Shown: positions 32,227 to 41,307 of the stretch, piece after piece | How the letters are laid out: every line of letters begins with the position of its first letter | How positions within the stretch are numbered: the first letter of the stretch is position 1 | NCBI GenBank assembly: GCA_004297765.1 | Contig: SCTZ01000111.1 | Location: 18,379 to 82,378, forward strand | Source of the DNA: Chloroflexota bacterium | Lineage (GTDB): Bacteria > Chloroflexota > Dehalococcoidia > FW602-bin16 | Reading direction: 5' to 3' | DNA length: 64,000 nt | Notes under the pieces: model-generated | Told to the model about the DNA's origin: nothing | Seen by the model: the letters and a program-made list of their open reading frames with translations, nothing else | Databases searched by the model: none | Program-made: the position numbers and the translations under genes

Positions 32227-32764
32227 CGATCCGTTGAGGGCGAATAGGGAAATAGGGCACGAGGGGAAAAGGGGTGAGCCGAGAATCCCCTTTTCCCCAT
32301 TCTTCCCATTTTGCCTTTTTCCCTTTTCGCGCCTGCTTGTCTGCTCGCCTGTCGCGCTTGACAGGCTTCGCCGTAAAGGGTATCATGGTTTTCCGGAATG
32401 CGCATTAATTACGCCATGTCCCGCACCTGCACCGGACCGTACGCTTCCGCGCATACACGCCTCCGGTGACCGCCGAGCAAGCGCTATCTCTTTACCCAGA
32501 CGGTAAGGAAGCAAGGTTGTACAATGATGTCGGCCCTCGCTCGGGCCACCCTGCTTTGCCCAGCATCTGCGTGCCGCGCGTCGAGGCTTCTTTTCTGGTC
32601 GCGCGATGGGGGCTGCTTTCCTCCCGAGGACTCCCGCAAGAGATCCGCGCTGCCTCTGGTCTCCACATCGCTCCCTCTCGGTCGAGAGTGCTCAACTCGG
32701 ACACCTCCCCGAAGGCGGGCTCGAACGATCGTCGGTCTATCATATGAAAGGAGAGAGGTTCTCT
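32227..32764 (+). other. Gap with hairpin, promoter and long leader of the acs operon
   Basis: A hairpin with perfect 12-base arms GGGGAAAAGGGG/CCCCTTTTCCCC (32263-32274 and 32287-32298) follows padR. The acs promoter is at 32358-32386. The predicted leader of about 370 bases up to acsD has no recognised riboswitch class. Two open frames in it (32466-32747 and 32524-32913) show no recognisable protein. The acsD RBS (AAAGGAG) is at about 32746-32752. Confidence 0.5.
32358..32386 (+). promoter_or_regulatory. Promoter of the acs operon
   Basis: TTGACA at 32358-32363 and TATCAT at 32381-32386 with a 17-base spacer, a near-consensus sigma-70-type promoter. Transcription would start near 32393. 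Confidence 0.65.
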
Positions 32765-33715
32765 ATGCCTGCAATTCAGGTACCCAGCCCCGCCGAGAAA
32801 TGGGCAGGACAAATCCGAGAGGTCACGCTGGGTGGCAACGGCCGCAAGACCGTCACCATCGGTGGCGAGACCACGCTGCCGTTCCTCCAGTACGAGGGCG
32901 CCATCCCGCATAAGCCCGTTGTGGCAATCGAGGTCCGCGACATGGTCCCCCCCGACTGGTCGCCCGTCATCCGGAAGGCCTGGGGCGACGTCATGGACGA
33001 TCCCGTGCTATGGGCCAAAAAGGCCGTGGAGCTTGGCGCCGATATCGTCGCCGTGGCCCTCACTAGCGCCCATCCCGACATGAAGAACACCGGCGCCGCC
33101 GAGGCAACCGAGTTGACCAAGCGACTTCTGGACGCGGTGGACGTTCCGCTGATCTTCTACGGGCCCGAGGTCGCTGAGAAAGACAACGAAGTTCTGGTGG
33201 CCGTGGCCGACGCGGGCAGTGGCGCCGGATTCGCCCTGGGCTACTGCGAGGAGAAAAACTACCGGACCATCGTGGCCTCCTGTATCGCCAACGGCCACGT
33301 CGCCATCGGGCGCGCTCCCATCGAGATCAACATGCAGAAGCAACTGAACATCCTCATGAGCGACATGGGGCTGCCCAAGGATCGCATCCTGATGGATCCG
33401 ACCACCGGCGCCCTGGGCTACGGTCTCGAGTACACCAACACGATCATGGAGCGTCTGCGCCTGGCCGGTCTGCAAGGCGATGCCATGGCGGCGCTGCCGA
33501 TGATCAACACGGTCGGCAACGAGTCCTGGCGCCAGAAGGAGTCCAAGGCGGCTGAGGGCGTCCCCGTTGCCTGGGGCGCGCTGGAGGATCGGGCCGAGGT
33601 ATGGGAGGCCGTCACGGCCCAAACCCTGCTCAACGCCGGCTCCGACATCCTGGTCCTGCGCCATCCCAAGACCGTTTCCCTGATCAAGAAGAGCATCGAC
33701 GCCCTCATGGGCTAG
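32765..33715 (+). CDS. acsD: Corrinoid/iron-sulfur protein small subunit (CODH/ACS delta)
   Basis: A 316-residue TIM-barrel subunit of the corrinoid protein that carries the methyl group to acetyl-CoA synthase. Typical segments are KTVTIGGETTLPF near the N-terminus, PVVAIEVRDMVP, and LIFYGPEVAEKDNEVL; MDPTTGALGYGLEYT is strongly conserved in the family. The ATG at 32765 has AAAGGAGAGAGG upstream; an ATG 21 bases earlier would place that RBS inside the gene. It is followed 48 bases later by acsC, the usual partner. Confidence 0.95.
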   Translation: MPAIQVPSPAEKWAGQIREVTLGGNGRKTVTIGGETTLPFLQYEGAIPHKPVVAIEVRDMVPPDWSPVIRKAWGDVMDDPVLWAKKAVELGADIVAVALTSAHPDMKNTGAAEATELTKRLLDAVDVPLIFYGPEVAEKDNEVLVAVADAGSGAGFALGYCEEKNYRTIVASCIANGHVAIGRAPIEINMQKQLNILMSDMGLPKDRILMDPTTGALGYGLEYTNTIMERLRLAGLQGDAMAALPMINTVGNESWRQKESKAAEGVPVAWGALEDRAEVWEAVTAQTLLNAGSDILVLRHPKTVSLIKKSIDALMG

Positions 33716-33763
33716 CCGGCGAAAAGCCGCGTGAGACCCGTCATTTGAAAGGAGATATCGGCA

Positions 33764-35128
33764 ATGGCCTTGTCGGGTATTGAGATCTACAAGCATCTCC
33801 CCAAGACAAACTGCAAGAAGTGCGGCTTTCCCACCTGCCTGGCTTTCGCCATGAAGCTGGCGCAGAAAGGCATCGAGCTCTCGGCGTGTCCGGACCTGTC
33901 CGACGCCGCCAAACAGGCGCTCGAGGCCGCCTCTCGTCCACCTATTCGTCTGGTCACCATCGGCAACAACGACAAGAAGCTAGCCGTTGGTAACGAGACC
34001 GTGATGTTCCGCCATGAGAAGACGTTCATCAATCCGCCCGGACTCCTGCTGCGCGTGAAGGACACCGAGTCCGCGAACGACATCGCGGAGAAAGCCAAGA
34101 GCGTCCAGGATTACGCGGTTGAGCGCGTGGGCTTCACGCTCACCATGAACGGCGTCGCGGTCGACAACGCCTCGGGCGACAAAGCGACCTTCGTGAAGGC
34201 CGTCGAAATCGTCTCCGAGCACACTGATCGTCCTCTGGTCCTCATGGCTAAGGATCCCGCCATCATGGAAGCGGCTCTCGAGAAGGTCGCGACCAGCACA
34301 CCGTTGATTTACGCGGCGACCAAAGACAACGCGGCGGCGATGGCTCAGTTGGCGCTGAAGTACAAGTGCCCGCTGGCCGTCTACGATGCGGGCGGACTCG
34401 AGGAGCTGGCCGGTCTGGCGCAGGAAGTCGCCAATGCGGGTGTCGAGGACATCGTGCTCGATCCCGGCGCGCGCGACTTCCGCGGCTCGCTCATCAACCT
34501 GACCCAGATCCGCAAGTTGGCCCTCAAGAAGGGCTTCAAGGACCTGGGCTACCCTATTATCACCTTCCCGGGTGAGCAGGCGGCGGATCGCGCCGAGGAA
34601 GTGGCCCTGGCCGCTCAGCATATCGCTAAGTACGCCGGGGTCATCGTTCTCGACACCTTCGATCCCGCCGTGGTCTACCCGCTGGTGACCCTGCGTCTCA
34701 ACATCTACACCGACCCGCAGAAGCCCATCCAGATGCAGCCGGGCCTTTACGAAGTGGCTGGTAATCCCAAGGCGGACAGCCCGCTCTTCGTCACGACCAA
34801 TTTCTCTCTCACCTACTTCTCGGTGGTGGGCGAGATCGACGGCAGCGGCGTCGCCTCCTGGCTGGTTCTTCCCGACGCCGAGGGACTGTCTGTGCTAACT
34901 GCGTGGGCCGCCGGCAAATTCGACGGCGAGCGCATCGGCAAGGCTATCAAGGCCTCGGGCGTGGCTGACAAGATCAGCCACAAGAAGGTCATTATCCCCG
35001 GCCACGTCGCGGTGCTCCGCGGCGAGATCGAGGATGAGCTCCCGGGTTGGGAAGTCATAGTCGGTCCCAAGGACGCCGTGGACATCCCAGGCTTCCTGAA
35101 GAAGATCTGGACGCTAACGCCGGCGTAG
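33764..35128 (+). CDS. acsC: Corrinoid/iron-sulfur protein large subunit (CODH/ACS gamma)
   Basis: A 454-residue subunit holding one [4Fe-4S] cluster and the B12 cofactor. The cluster-binding cysteines are Cys17, Cys20, Cys25 and Cys42 (KTNCKKCGFPTCLAF and LSACPD). The middle forms a TIM barrel and the C-terminal region the corrinoid-binding fold. It accepts a methyl group from methyl-tetrahydrofolate via AcsE and passes it to ACS. GGAGAT precedes the ATG. Its length and cysteines are standard, so it should be functional. Confidence 0.96.
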   Translation: MALSGIEIYKHLPKTNCKKCGFPTCLAFAMKLAQKGIELSACPDLSDAAKQALEAASRPPIRLVTIGNNDKKLAVGNETVMFRHEKTFINPPGLLLRVKDTESANDIAEKAKSVQDYAVERVGFTLTMNGVAVDNASGDKATFVKAVEIVSEHTDRPLVLMAKDPAIMEAALEKVATSTPLIYAATKDNAAAMAQLALKYKCPLAVYDAGGLEELAGLAQEVANAGVEDIVLDPGARDFRGSLINLTQIRKLALKKGFKDLGYPIITFPGEQAADRAEEVALAAQHIAKYAGVIVLDTFDPAVVYPLVTLRLNIYTDPQKPIQMQPGLYEVAGNPKADSPLFVTTNFSLTYFSVVGEIDGSGVASWLVLPDAEGLSVLTAWAAGKFDGERIGKAIKASGVADKISHKKVIIPGHVAVLRGEIEDELPGWEVIVGPKDAVDIPGFLKKIWTLTPA

Positions 35129-35136
35129 CCGGCTGC

Positions 35137-35203
35137 GCCGGCAGGGGTTGGGGCGTTAGTCCTTCTGCGGAAGGACAGCCCCTAACCCCCAACCCCCACG
35201 CAG
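35137..35203. repeat. G-rich inverted tract between acsC and acsV
   Basis: ggggttgggg and cccctaacccccaacccc flank a hairpin with arms GTCCTTC/GAAGGAC (35159-35165 and 35170-35176). It fills the 83-base gap between two genes of the same operon, so it must be read through if acsV and acsE depend on the acsD promoter. Confidence 0.6.
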
Positions 35204-35211
35204 AGGACTAC

Positions 35212-37161
35212 ATGCAAGAGACCTACACTGTCACATTCCAGCCATCCAATCTAACAGCGAGTGTTCCGGCGGGGACGCTGCTACACGAGGCCGCTGAGCT
35301 GGCCGGTGCGGCGATCTCCGTGCCATGCGGCGCCCAGGGGCGCTGTGGGCGCTGCAAAGTCAAGATCGAAAGCGGAACGGCCGATTGTCCTCAGAGCAGG
35401 CACCTGCCTCCTGAGCAGCGCGAACAGGGCTGGGTTCTGGCCTGCGCCACGCCGGTCGAAAGCGATCTGGTCGTCACTATACCGCCGCCCAAGGTGAAGG
35501 AGAAGGTCGTCGAGACCCCGGCAGCCCTGGCAGCCTCCGCCCTGACCATGGATTGGCCGATCGAGCCGCGTGTCCGCAACATTTATGTCGAGCTGCCTCC
35601 GCCCAGCCTGGAGGATAACGCAAGCGACCTGGATCGTCTGCGCCGCGAGCTGTCCAACCAGCAGGGCATCACAGATTTCACGCTCGGGCTGAACGTTTCT
35701 CGTAAGCTCTATAGCGTTCTGCGGGATGGCGACTGGAAGGTCACGGCCGTGCTCCAGACAGTGTCCGGCGGACGCCAGTTGGAGACGCCCTGCCTGATCG
35801 ACCTGCGACCGGGTGATCGCACCGCGCGTTCTCTCGGCGTGGCCATCGACGTGGGGACCACCACGGTGGTCATCGACCTGGTGGACCTGCGTACCGGAGC
35901 CGTTCTCGACCAGGCCTCTACCTTCAACAAACAGATCACGCGCGGCGAGGATGTCATCTCTCGCATCATCTTCAGTCAGAAGGGCAAGGGGCTAGAGACG
36001 CTCCAGTCGCTGGCTGTGGAGACCATCAACGAGGTGATCGCGGAGCTGGCCAAGCGCAACGGCGTTGATCCGCTGGAGATCGACGACGCCGTGGCCGCCG
36101 GCAACACCACCATGTCCCACCTGCTGCTCGGCTTGCAGCCGCGGACCATTCGCGAGGAGCCCTACGTGCCCGCGATGACGCACTTCCCACTAGTGACCGC
36201 CGCCGAGCTGCACATCAACATTAACCCCAACGCCCAGATAGACGTGCTGCCCTGCGTGGCCGCCTACGTAGGCGGGGACATCACGGCGGGCGTGCTGGCC
36301 TCCGGCGTCTTCAAATCAGACAAGCTCACGATCTTCATGGACGTGGGAACCAACGGCGAGATCGTCCTAGGCAACGCCGACTGGATGATGACGGACGCCT
36401 GCAGCGCTGGTCCGGCCTTCGAGGGAGCCGGAGTTCAGTGTGGCATGCGTGCCACCGCCGGAGCCATCGAGGACATTCGGATCGACTCCCGCACACTTCA
36501 GCCAACGATTCGGGTCATCGGCGGCGTGGTCCCGATGGGCATCTGCGGCTCAGGGATGATCTCCGGATTGGCCGAGTTCTTCATCACAGGCATCGTCGAG
36601 AAGTCCGGCAAGATGGATCTGGATCGCCTCCGCACCCGCATGGCAGAGCCAGAGCGCCTGCGGGTGGGCGAGCACGGCAAAGAGTACGTGATCGTCTGGT
36701 CCAAAGACTCCGGCACAGGACAGGACATCGTCCTGACAGAGACGGACATCGATAATCTGATCCGCGTCAAAGCCTCCATCTACGCCGGCATCGCGGCCAT
36801 GGTCAGGAACGTGGGCATTGACGTGAGCATGGTAGAGCAAGTGCTGATCGGCGGGGCCTTCGGACAGCACATCAACGTGGAGGAAGCCATCGAGATCGGT
36901 CTGCTGCCCGATCTGCCCTGGGATCGTTTCAAATTCCTGGGCAACACGTCCGCCGAGGGTGCCCACCGCGCATTGGTGAGCCAATCGGCACGCCAGAAGG
37001 TCGATCAGATTGCCGGTCAGATGACCTACCTCGAACTGATCGCCGACGTCTCGTACATGGACGACTACACCTCCGCGCTGTTCCTGCCTCACACCGATCT
37101 GACGGCTTTCCCGTCGGTGCAGGCCCTGCTGGATAAGCAGGTGGCGACACGCACTAGTTGA
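35212..37161 (+). CDS. acsV: Reductive activator of the corrinoid protein (RACo-type)
   Basis: A 649-residue ATP-dependent activator that returns accidentally oxidised Co(II) corrinoid to Co(I). An N-terminal [2Fe-2S] ferredoxin domain has Cys39, Cys45, Cys48 and Cys78 (CGAQGRCGRC). A linker region follows, then an ASKHA-type ATPase domain (GVAIDVGTTTVVIDLVD, FMDVGTNGEI, LIGGAFGQHI). The ATG at 35212 was chosen since it starts the ferredoxin domain; the frame is open upstream into acsC. Position between acsC and acsE supports the role. RamA-like activators of methyltransferases are relatives. Confidence 0.9.
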   Translation: MQETYTVTFQPSNLTASVPAGTLLHEAAELAGAAISVPCGAQGRCGRCKVKIESGTADCPQSRHLPPEQREQGWVLACATPVESDLVVTIPPPKVKEKVVETPAALAASALTMDWPIEPRVRNIYVELPPPSLEDNASDLDRLRRELSNQQGITDFTLGLNVSRKLYSVLRDGDWKVTAVLQTVSGGRQLETPCLIDLRPGDRTARSLGVAIDVGTTTVVIDLVDLRTGAVLDQASTFNKQITRGEDVISRIIFSQKGKGLETLQSLAVETINEVIAELAKRNGVDPLEIDDAVAAGNTTMSHLLLGLQPRTIREEPYVPAMTHFPLVTAAELHININPNAQIDVLPCVAAYVGGDITAGVLASGVFKSDKLTIFMDVGTNGEIVLGNADWMMTDACSAGPAFEGAGVQCGMRATAGAIEDIRIDSRTLQPTIRVIGGVVPMGICGSGMISGLAEFFITGIVEKSGKMDLDRLRTRMAEPERLRVGEHGKEYVIVWSKDSGTGQDIVLTETDIDNLIRVKASIYAGIAAMVRNVGIDVSMVEQVLIGGAFGQHINVEEAIEIGLLPDLPWDRFKFLGNTSAEGAHRALVSQSARQKVDQIAGQMTYLELIADVSYMDDYTSALFLPHTDLTAFPSVQALLDKQVATRTS

Positions 37162-37188
37162 GAGAATCAAGAAGGGGGAGATAAACCG

Positions 37189-38112
37189 ATGATCATTATC
37201 GGCGAGTGCATCCACGTACTATCCAAGAAGGTCAAGACCGCCATCGAGACGCGCGATGCCGCCACGATTCAGGAGCTGGCTGCAGCGCAAGCCAAGAACG
37301 GCGCCCAGGTAATCGACCTTAACATCGGTCCGTCGCGCAAGACGGGCGTAGAGGTCATGCAGTGGATGGTGGAGATCGTCCAGGAGGCCGCCCCGGGCGT
37401 GCGGCTTTCGCTTGATACCACCAACGCCGCGGCCATCGAAGCCGGCCTCCAGCGCGCCAAGGTCCGCTGCATCATCAACAGCACGGACGCCACCGAGGCC
37501 CGTCTCAACGCCATGATGCCCCTGGCCGCCAAGTACGACGCCGATATCATCGCGCTGACGCTGGGCGATGTCGGGCTGCCCACCTCGGCCGATGCCCGTA
37601 TCGCCTTGGCCGTCGAGCGCATCATTCCTGCCGCCATGGAGCACGGTGTGCCCATGGAGAACATCTACTTCGATCCCCTCGTGATGACCATCAACGGCAA
37701 CCAGGACCAGGCGCTGGAGACCATCAACGCGGTGCGTTTCTTCAAGCAGATAAGTGATCCGCCGCCGATGACCACCTGCGGTCTGTCCAACATCTCCAAT
37801 AGCGCACCCAACGAGATGCGCCCGCTGATCAACCGCGTCTTCCTGGCCATGATGCTGGGCGCCGGCCTCGACTCGGCCATCATCGACGCCCTGGACGGCG
37901 ACATGCTGGAAGTCATCCGCATCCTGGACCAGCGCGACGCCTCGACCCCGATGGGCAAGCTCTACCTGGGCATCTTCGACGCCTACGCCGCCGGCGAGTT
38001 GTTCGACAACAGTGGCGTCGACCTGACCAACGAAGACCTCCGCGCGGTCGCCAAGACGGTCGAGGCCCTGGAGAACAGGTGGATCTACGCGCACTCCTAC
38101 CTGCGGCTGTGA
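37189..38112 (+). CDS. acsE: Methyl-tetrahydrofolate:corrinoid/iron-sulfur protein methyltransferase
   Basis: A 307-residue pterin-binding TIM barrel that transfers the methyl group of methyl-THF to the corrinoid of AcsCD. The N-terminus MIIIGECIHVLSKKV is typical; QVIDLNIGPSRK, SLDTTN and IINSTDATEARL hold the pterin-site Asp and Asn residues. It is about 45 residues longer at the C-terminus than the Moorella enzyme. It is the last gene of the operon, followed by a strong terminator. The catalytic CODH/ACS genes are absent from the window. Confidence 0.93.
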   Translation: MIIIGECIHVLSKKVKTAIETRDAATIQELAAAQAKNGAQVIDLNIGPSRKTGVEVMQWMVEIVQEAAPGVRLSLDTTNAAAIEAGLQRAKVRCIINSTDATEARLNAMMPLAAKYDADIIALTLGDVGLPTSADARIALAVERIIPAAMEHGVPMENIYFDPLVMTINGNQDQALETINAVRFFKQISDPPPMTTCGLSNISNSAPNEMRPLINRVFLAMMLGAGLDSAIIDALDGDMLEVIRILDQRDASTPMGKLYLGIFDAYAAGELFDNSGVDLTNEDLRAVAKTVEALENRWIYAHSYLRL

Positions 38113-38148
38113 TCTAAGCGAAGTAGAGTTTTCGTACTTAGGTGCTTT

Positions 38149-38177
38149 CGGGCGGACCTAATGGGTCCGCCCGTTTT
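38149..38177 (+). terminator. Intrinsic terminator of the acs operon
   Basis: Perfect 10-base arms CGGGCGGACC/GGTCCGCCCG (38149-38158 and 38164-38173), a 5-base loop and a TTTT run at 38174-38177, about 37 bases after the acsE stop. Confidence 0.9.
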
Positions 38178-38347
38178 GGTGTGCGCGGATGGCGCAGACG
38201 GCTCTGTCGGGGAACTGCCGGTCCCGGGGCCCCGGACCAACCGACTTGCTCAGAATCGCGACATGGGGGTTGGCCGGAGAAACTGTCAACGGATTCTGTC
38301 TCCCGTAGTCCCCTTCCGGCAACTCAGTCGACATGCATGCCGATCGC

Positions 38348-38665
38348 CTAAGCGGTCTTTCCGTGCCCTCTTCTGAGATGTTCTAGGATCCACATACGAA
38401 CGAGTGTAGAAGGACCAATACCCTTCTGTTGTGCCTCTCTGGCAAGATCAGCCAATGCTTCCTCCGGTAGCCGGACGGTGATAGCTTTCTTGGGTCGGCC
38501 TCTGGTGACCACAAACCGGACATCTCTTACTTCTTCGAATTCGTCCTCAAACTCGGTCGTGGAGTGAGTATCCCAGAACTCCGCCTCTTCCTCGACACTT
38601 CTGAAGGTGGAGATCTGACTCTTGGCTCGATCTTTTGGTGATGTGTTTCGTTCTACTTTTGCCAT
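38348..38665 (-). CDS. CopG/BrnA-type antitoxin
   Basis: A 105-residue protein with an N-terminal region containing SVEEEAEFWDTHS, characteristic of CopG-type antitoxins, and a C-terminal ribbon-helix-helix (KKAITVRLPEEALADLAREA). It probably neutralises the upstream BrnT-like toxin and represses the shared promoter. It starts 4 bases after the toxin stop. Toxin-first order is typical of BrnT/BrnA pairs. Confidence 0.8.
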   Translation of the reverse strand: MAKVERNTSPKDRAKSQISTFRSVEEEAEFWDTHSTTEFEDEFEEVRDVRFVVTRGRPKKAITVRLPEEALADLAREAQQKGIGPSTLVRMWILEHLRRGHGKTA

Positions 38666-38669
38666 GATA

Positions 38670-38942
38670 TTAGTCTCTCCGATGCCGTTGGTACAGACGC
38701 CGCTCGGCCTGATCTGCTTCTCTGGCGGTGACCAGGCCGTACACTCCGTCCCCTCGGAAACCTACGATGACTGTCAAGTACCGACCAGCGGCGGTTTGCC
38801 CAATCAACCGATGATAACGCTGGCGGGTGCGGCTGATGAAAGGATTGCCAGAGGTTATATCCTCCACTTCCGCAACAACGACGCCATGGCGAGCGATATG
38901 ATCTTCCCGGTCTGGTTCGATGACAAGCTCATAGATTCTCAT
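38670..38942 (-). CDS. BrnT-like ribonuclease toxin
   Basis: A 90-residue protein. The motif HIARHGVVVAEVEDI at the N-terminus, the mid GQTAAGRYLTVIV and the C-terminal GLVTAREADQAERRLY match the BrnT/RelE-like fold (HxxxxG, TARxMxxxERRxY in the family, where Thr-Ala-Arg and Glu-Arg contribute to catalysis). The promoter upstream is an extended -10 type. Confidence 0.78.
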   Translation of the reverse strand: MRIYELVIEPDREDHIARHGVVVAEVEDITSGNPFISRTRQRYHRLIGQTAAGRYLTVIVGFRGDGVYGLVTAREADQAERRLYQRHRRD

Positions 38943-39380
38943 CGCATCTTTTCGATTCTATTGTAACACAAGAGAGCACCCATTTGTCGTGCCCCATTGA
39001 CGGACTGATACCGGCCAAGTGACCTTCGTCAATGTCCTCGACCGACCGCACGAGCTGCGCAAGGACGATTGATTGTTGGCAACTCGTCAGGTGCTCAAGG
39101 TCGCCGACTGGGCGCCTGATACCGGCAAGCCCTGGGATGCCGTCGTTGCAGCCCAACAGACAGTAATCCCGCTCTGTCGAAGGGCGCGGTCAATCTGGTC
39201 TGGCTGCCCGATCTGCAATGTTGGAGTCGGGTACATGAGTCTTCACCCGAACCGTGATTGCCCAAGAGAGCCCTACCAAGCAGGAAAGCTCGTGAGAAGT
39301 CAGATCCAGCACACAGTGCCCCGGTCCGAGCGCCTGCTCCGCGCCCAAATTCCGCATTCCGAATTCCGCAATCCCAACTC
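38943..39380. other. Gap between toxin and mutL; possible decayed coding sequence
   Basis: No intact gene is supported. The bases 39010-39060 and 39075-39150 on the plus strand translate into plausible but stop-interrupted peptide (a run ending ELRKDD, then TRQVLKVADWAPDTGKPW), which could be a remnant. Near 39352-39380 a short attccgcattccgaattccgc repeat precedes the mutL stop. Confidence 0.3.
38960..38968 (-). promoter_or_regulatory. Extended -10 promoter of the BrnT/BrnA pair
   Basis: On the minus strand the sequence reads CTTGTGTTACAATA, an extended -10 (TGTTACAAT), about 18 bases before the toxin start. The same core (CTTGTGTTACACTA) precedes the other antitoxin gene at 46159-46167. 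Confidence 0.5.
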
Positions 39381-41192
39381 CTACTGCCGCCCGAACTCCC
39401 GCTCCAACTGGGCCGAGCTCAGCATGATCATGGTCGGCCGCCCGTGTGGACACGTCCGTGGCATGGCGGTGGCTTCGAGCTGGCGTACTAGCTCGCGCAT
39501 CTCGTCCAGGCTGAGGGTCTGGCCGGCGCGGATGGCGCCATGGCAGGCCAGGCTCGCGATGAAGCGGTGGATCCAATCCTGGCCCGAGCCCTGGTCCACT
39601 ATCGACTCCAGCACCTCGCTGACAGTCTGGCTCAGCTCGCTGCCGTGGAGCAGGCTAGGCACCGCCCGCAGCAGGTAGCTGTTCTCCCCGAACGCCTCTA
39701 GGTGGAAGCCCAGTTGCGATAGCTCGTCCAGTTTGTCGACAATGGCCTCCGACTGTCGCGTCGACATCTCCAGGACGAGAGGCTCCAGCAAGCCCTGCAT
39801 CTCCACCTTGCGCGCCTGGTGGGCCGCCTTGTGCCGGTCGTACAGGACGCGCTCGTGGGCCGTGTGCTGATCGATCAGGTAGAGTCCCTCAGGCCCCTCG
39901 GCCACGATCCACAGGTTGGACAACTGCCCGACCACGCGCAGGATGGGCAGCGAGACCGGGATGGGCGGAGCAGGTATCGCGGACGGAGCCGACGCGCGCA
40001 GCGAGGATTCGCTCCCGAACGGCACGTTCATGGTCCAACCGCCCATCTCGAAGGCGCTGGACTGCGTGCCAGCGCTGAACCCCTGCGCCGGGGGCACGAA
40101 GGGACGCGCACGCATCTCCGGAATGGGCGCCAGTTGCCCTAACGCCTGGCGTACGGCCCCGAAGACCGCTCCATACACCTCGCGCTCGCGCAGGAACTTG
40201 ACCTCCCACTTGGCCGGATGAACGTTGACGTCCACCGTATCGGCCGGAACAGACACGGTGAGGGCCGCGATGGGGAACTTCCCTTCCGGCAGAACACTGC
40301 GGCAGGCGTCGGTCACCGCCCGGCTGAGCATTCCGCTGCGAATCCAGCGCCGGCAAGGCCGGCCACCGCTCCAGATGGAGGGTTCAGCTCCCTCGCGCGT
40401 AGACAGGAAGAAGCTCAGATTGGTGCGCGTGGCCCGCGCGATGGCCGGCGGACTGACGAATCCCTCCACCTCAACGCCCGCGCTGGTCCGTGACTCCTCA
40501 GCGGTCTCGGTCGCCCCGGGATAGCGGATCTCCAGCAGCTTGCTGGCCACGTCGGTGTTGTAGGTCTTAGCCAGCGCGTCCCTAAGGGACCCGTTGCCCG
40601 TCGATTGGAAGGCCACGCGTCCCTCGATGTGCAACGAGAAGCGCACGTCCGGGTAGGCCAGAGCGTAGTGGGTCACCAAGAGTGTGACATTGTTGTTCTC
40701 AGTGGGCGTTGACTTGAGGAACTTCAGCCGCGCCGGCACGGACTGGAACAGGTTATGGACTGTCACGGTCGTCCCCAGTGGAGAGGCGCAGTGCCCCTGC
40801 TCTACCTGCTCGCCAGCAGCGCGAACCAGAGTGCCGGCTTCATCTTCCGCGCGCCTGGTCGCCAGAGTCATCTCCGCGACGGCCGCGATGCTGGGAAGCG
40901 CCTCGCCCCGGAAGCCCAGCGTGCTGATGCGCTGTAGATCCGCGAGGTCGCTCAGTTTGCTGGTGGCATGCCGTTGAAAGGCCAGGCTCGCCTCGTCCGG
41001 CGCGATGCCACAGCCGTTGTCGACGACCCGAATAAGCTGGACCCCACCGCCGCGAATCTCCACGATGATACGCGTCGAGCCCGCGTCCAGCGCGTTCTCG
41101 ATCAGTTCCTTGACGACGGACGACGGCCGCTCAATGACCTCGCCAGCCGCTATCTTTGCGGCCACATCGGTGGCCAGAACGCGAATGGGCAT
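39381..41192 (-). CDS. mutL: DNA mismatch repair protein MutL
   Basis: A 603-residue protein. The N-terminal GHKL ATPase motifs are intact: ELIENALDAGSTRI, DNGCGIAPDEAS and TLGFRGEALPSIAAV. The C-terminal domain keeps the nuclease-associated ACHGAIRA and CPHGRPTMI. The endonuclease signature DQHA-x2-E-x4-E reads DQHTAHERVLYD here, so Ala is Thr and the last Glu is Asp. A linker of about residues 350-415 is Pro/Ala-rich. mutS is not present in the window. Confidence 0.94.
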   Translation of the reverse strand: MPIRVLATDVAAKIAAGEVIERPSSVVKELIENALDAGSTRIIVEIRGGGVQLIRVVDNGCGIAPDEASLAFQRHATSKLSDLADLQRISTLGFRGEALPSIAAVAEMTLATRRAEDEAGTLVRAAGEQVEQGHCASPLGTTVTVHNLFQSVPARLKFLKSTPTENNNVTLLVTHYALAYPDVRFSLHIEGRVAFQSTGNGSLRDALAKTYNTDVASKLLEIRYPGATETAEESRTSAGVEVEGFVSPPAIARATRTNLSFFLSTREGAEPSIWSGGRPCRRWIRSGMLSRAVTDACRSVLPEGKFPIAALTVSVPADTVDVNVHPAKWEVKFLREREVYGAVFGAVRQALGQLAPIPEMRARPFVPPAQGFSAGTQSSAFEMGGWTMNVPFGSESSLRASAPSAIPAPPIPVSLPILRVVGQLSNLWIVAEGPEGLYLIDQHTAHERVLYDRHKAAHQARKVEMQGLLEPLVLEMSTRQSEAIVDKLDELSQLGFHLEAFGENSYLLRAVPSLLHGSELSQTVSEVLESIVDQGSGQDWIHRFIASLACHGAIRAGQTLSLDEMRELVRQLEATAMPRTCPHGRPTMIMLSSAQLEREFGRQ

Positions 41193-41270
41193 GTTCTATC
41201 ATCCGAGGTGTTTTGCCATATTCTAGCATATCGCCCCGGGCAGGGCGGCATTTGCGAGCGGCTCATGCCC

Positions 41271-41299
41271 TTGCTTTGACCTGTTGGCCACCGTACAAT
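41271..41299 (+). promoter_or_regulatory. Promoter giving a possibly leaderless transcript
   Basis: TTGCTT at 41271-41276 and TACAAT at 41294-41299 with a 17-base spacer. The ATG at 41308 lies 9 bases after the -10, so transcription would begin at or next to the start codon. No RBS is visible. Confidence 0.45.
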
Positions 41300-41307
41300 A
41301 GAGCCCG

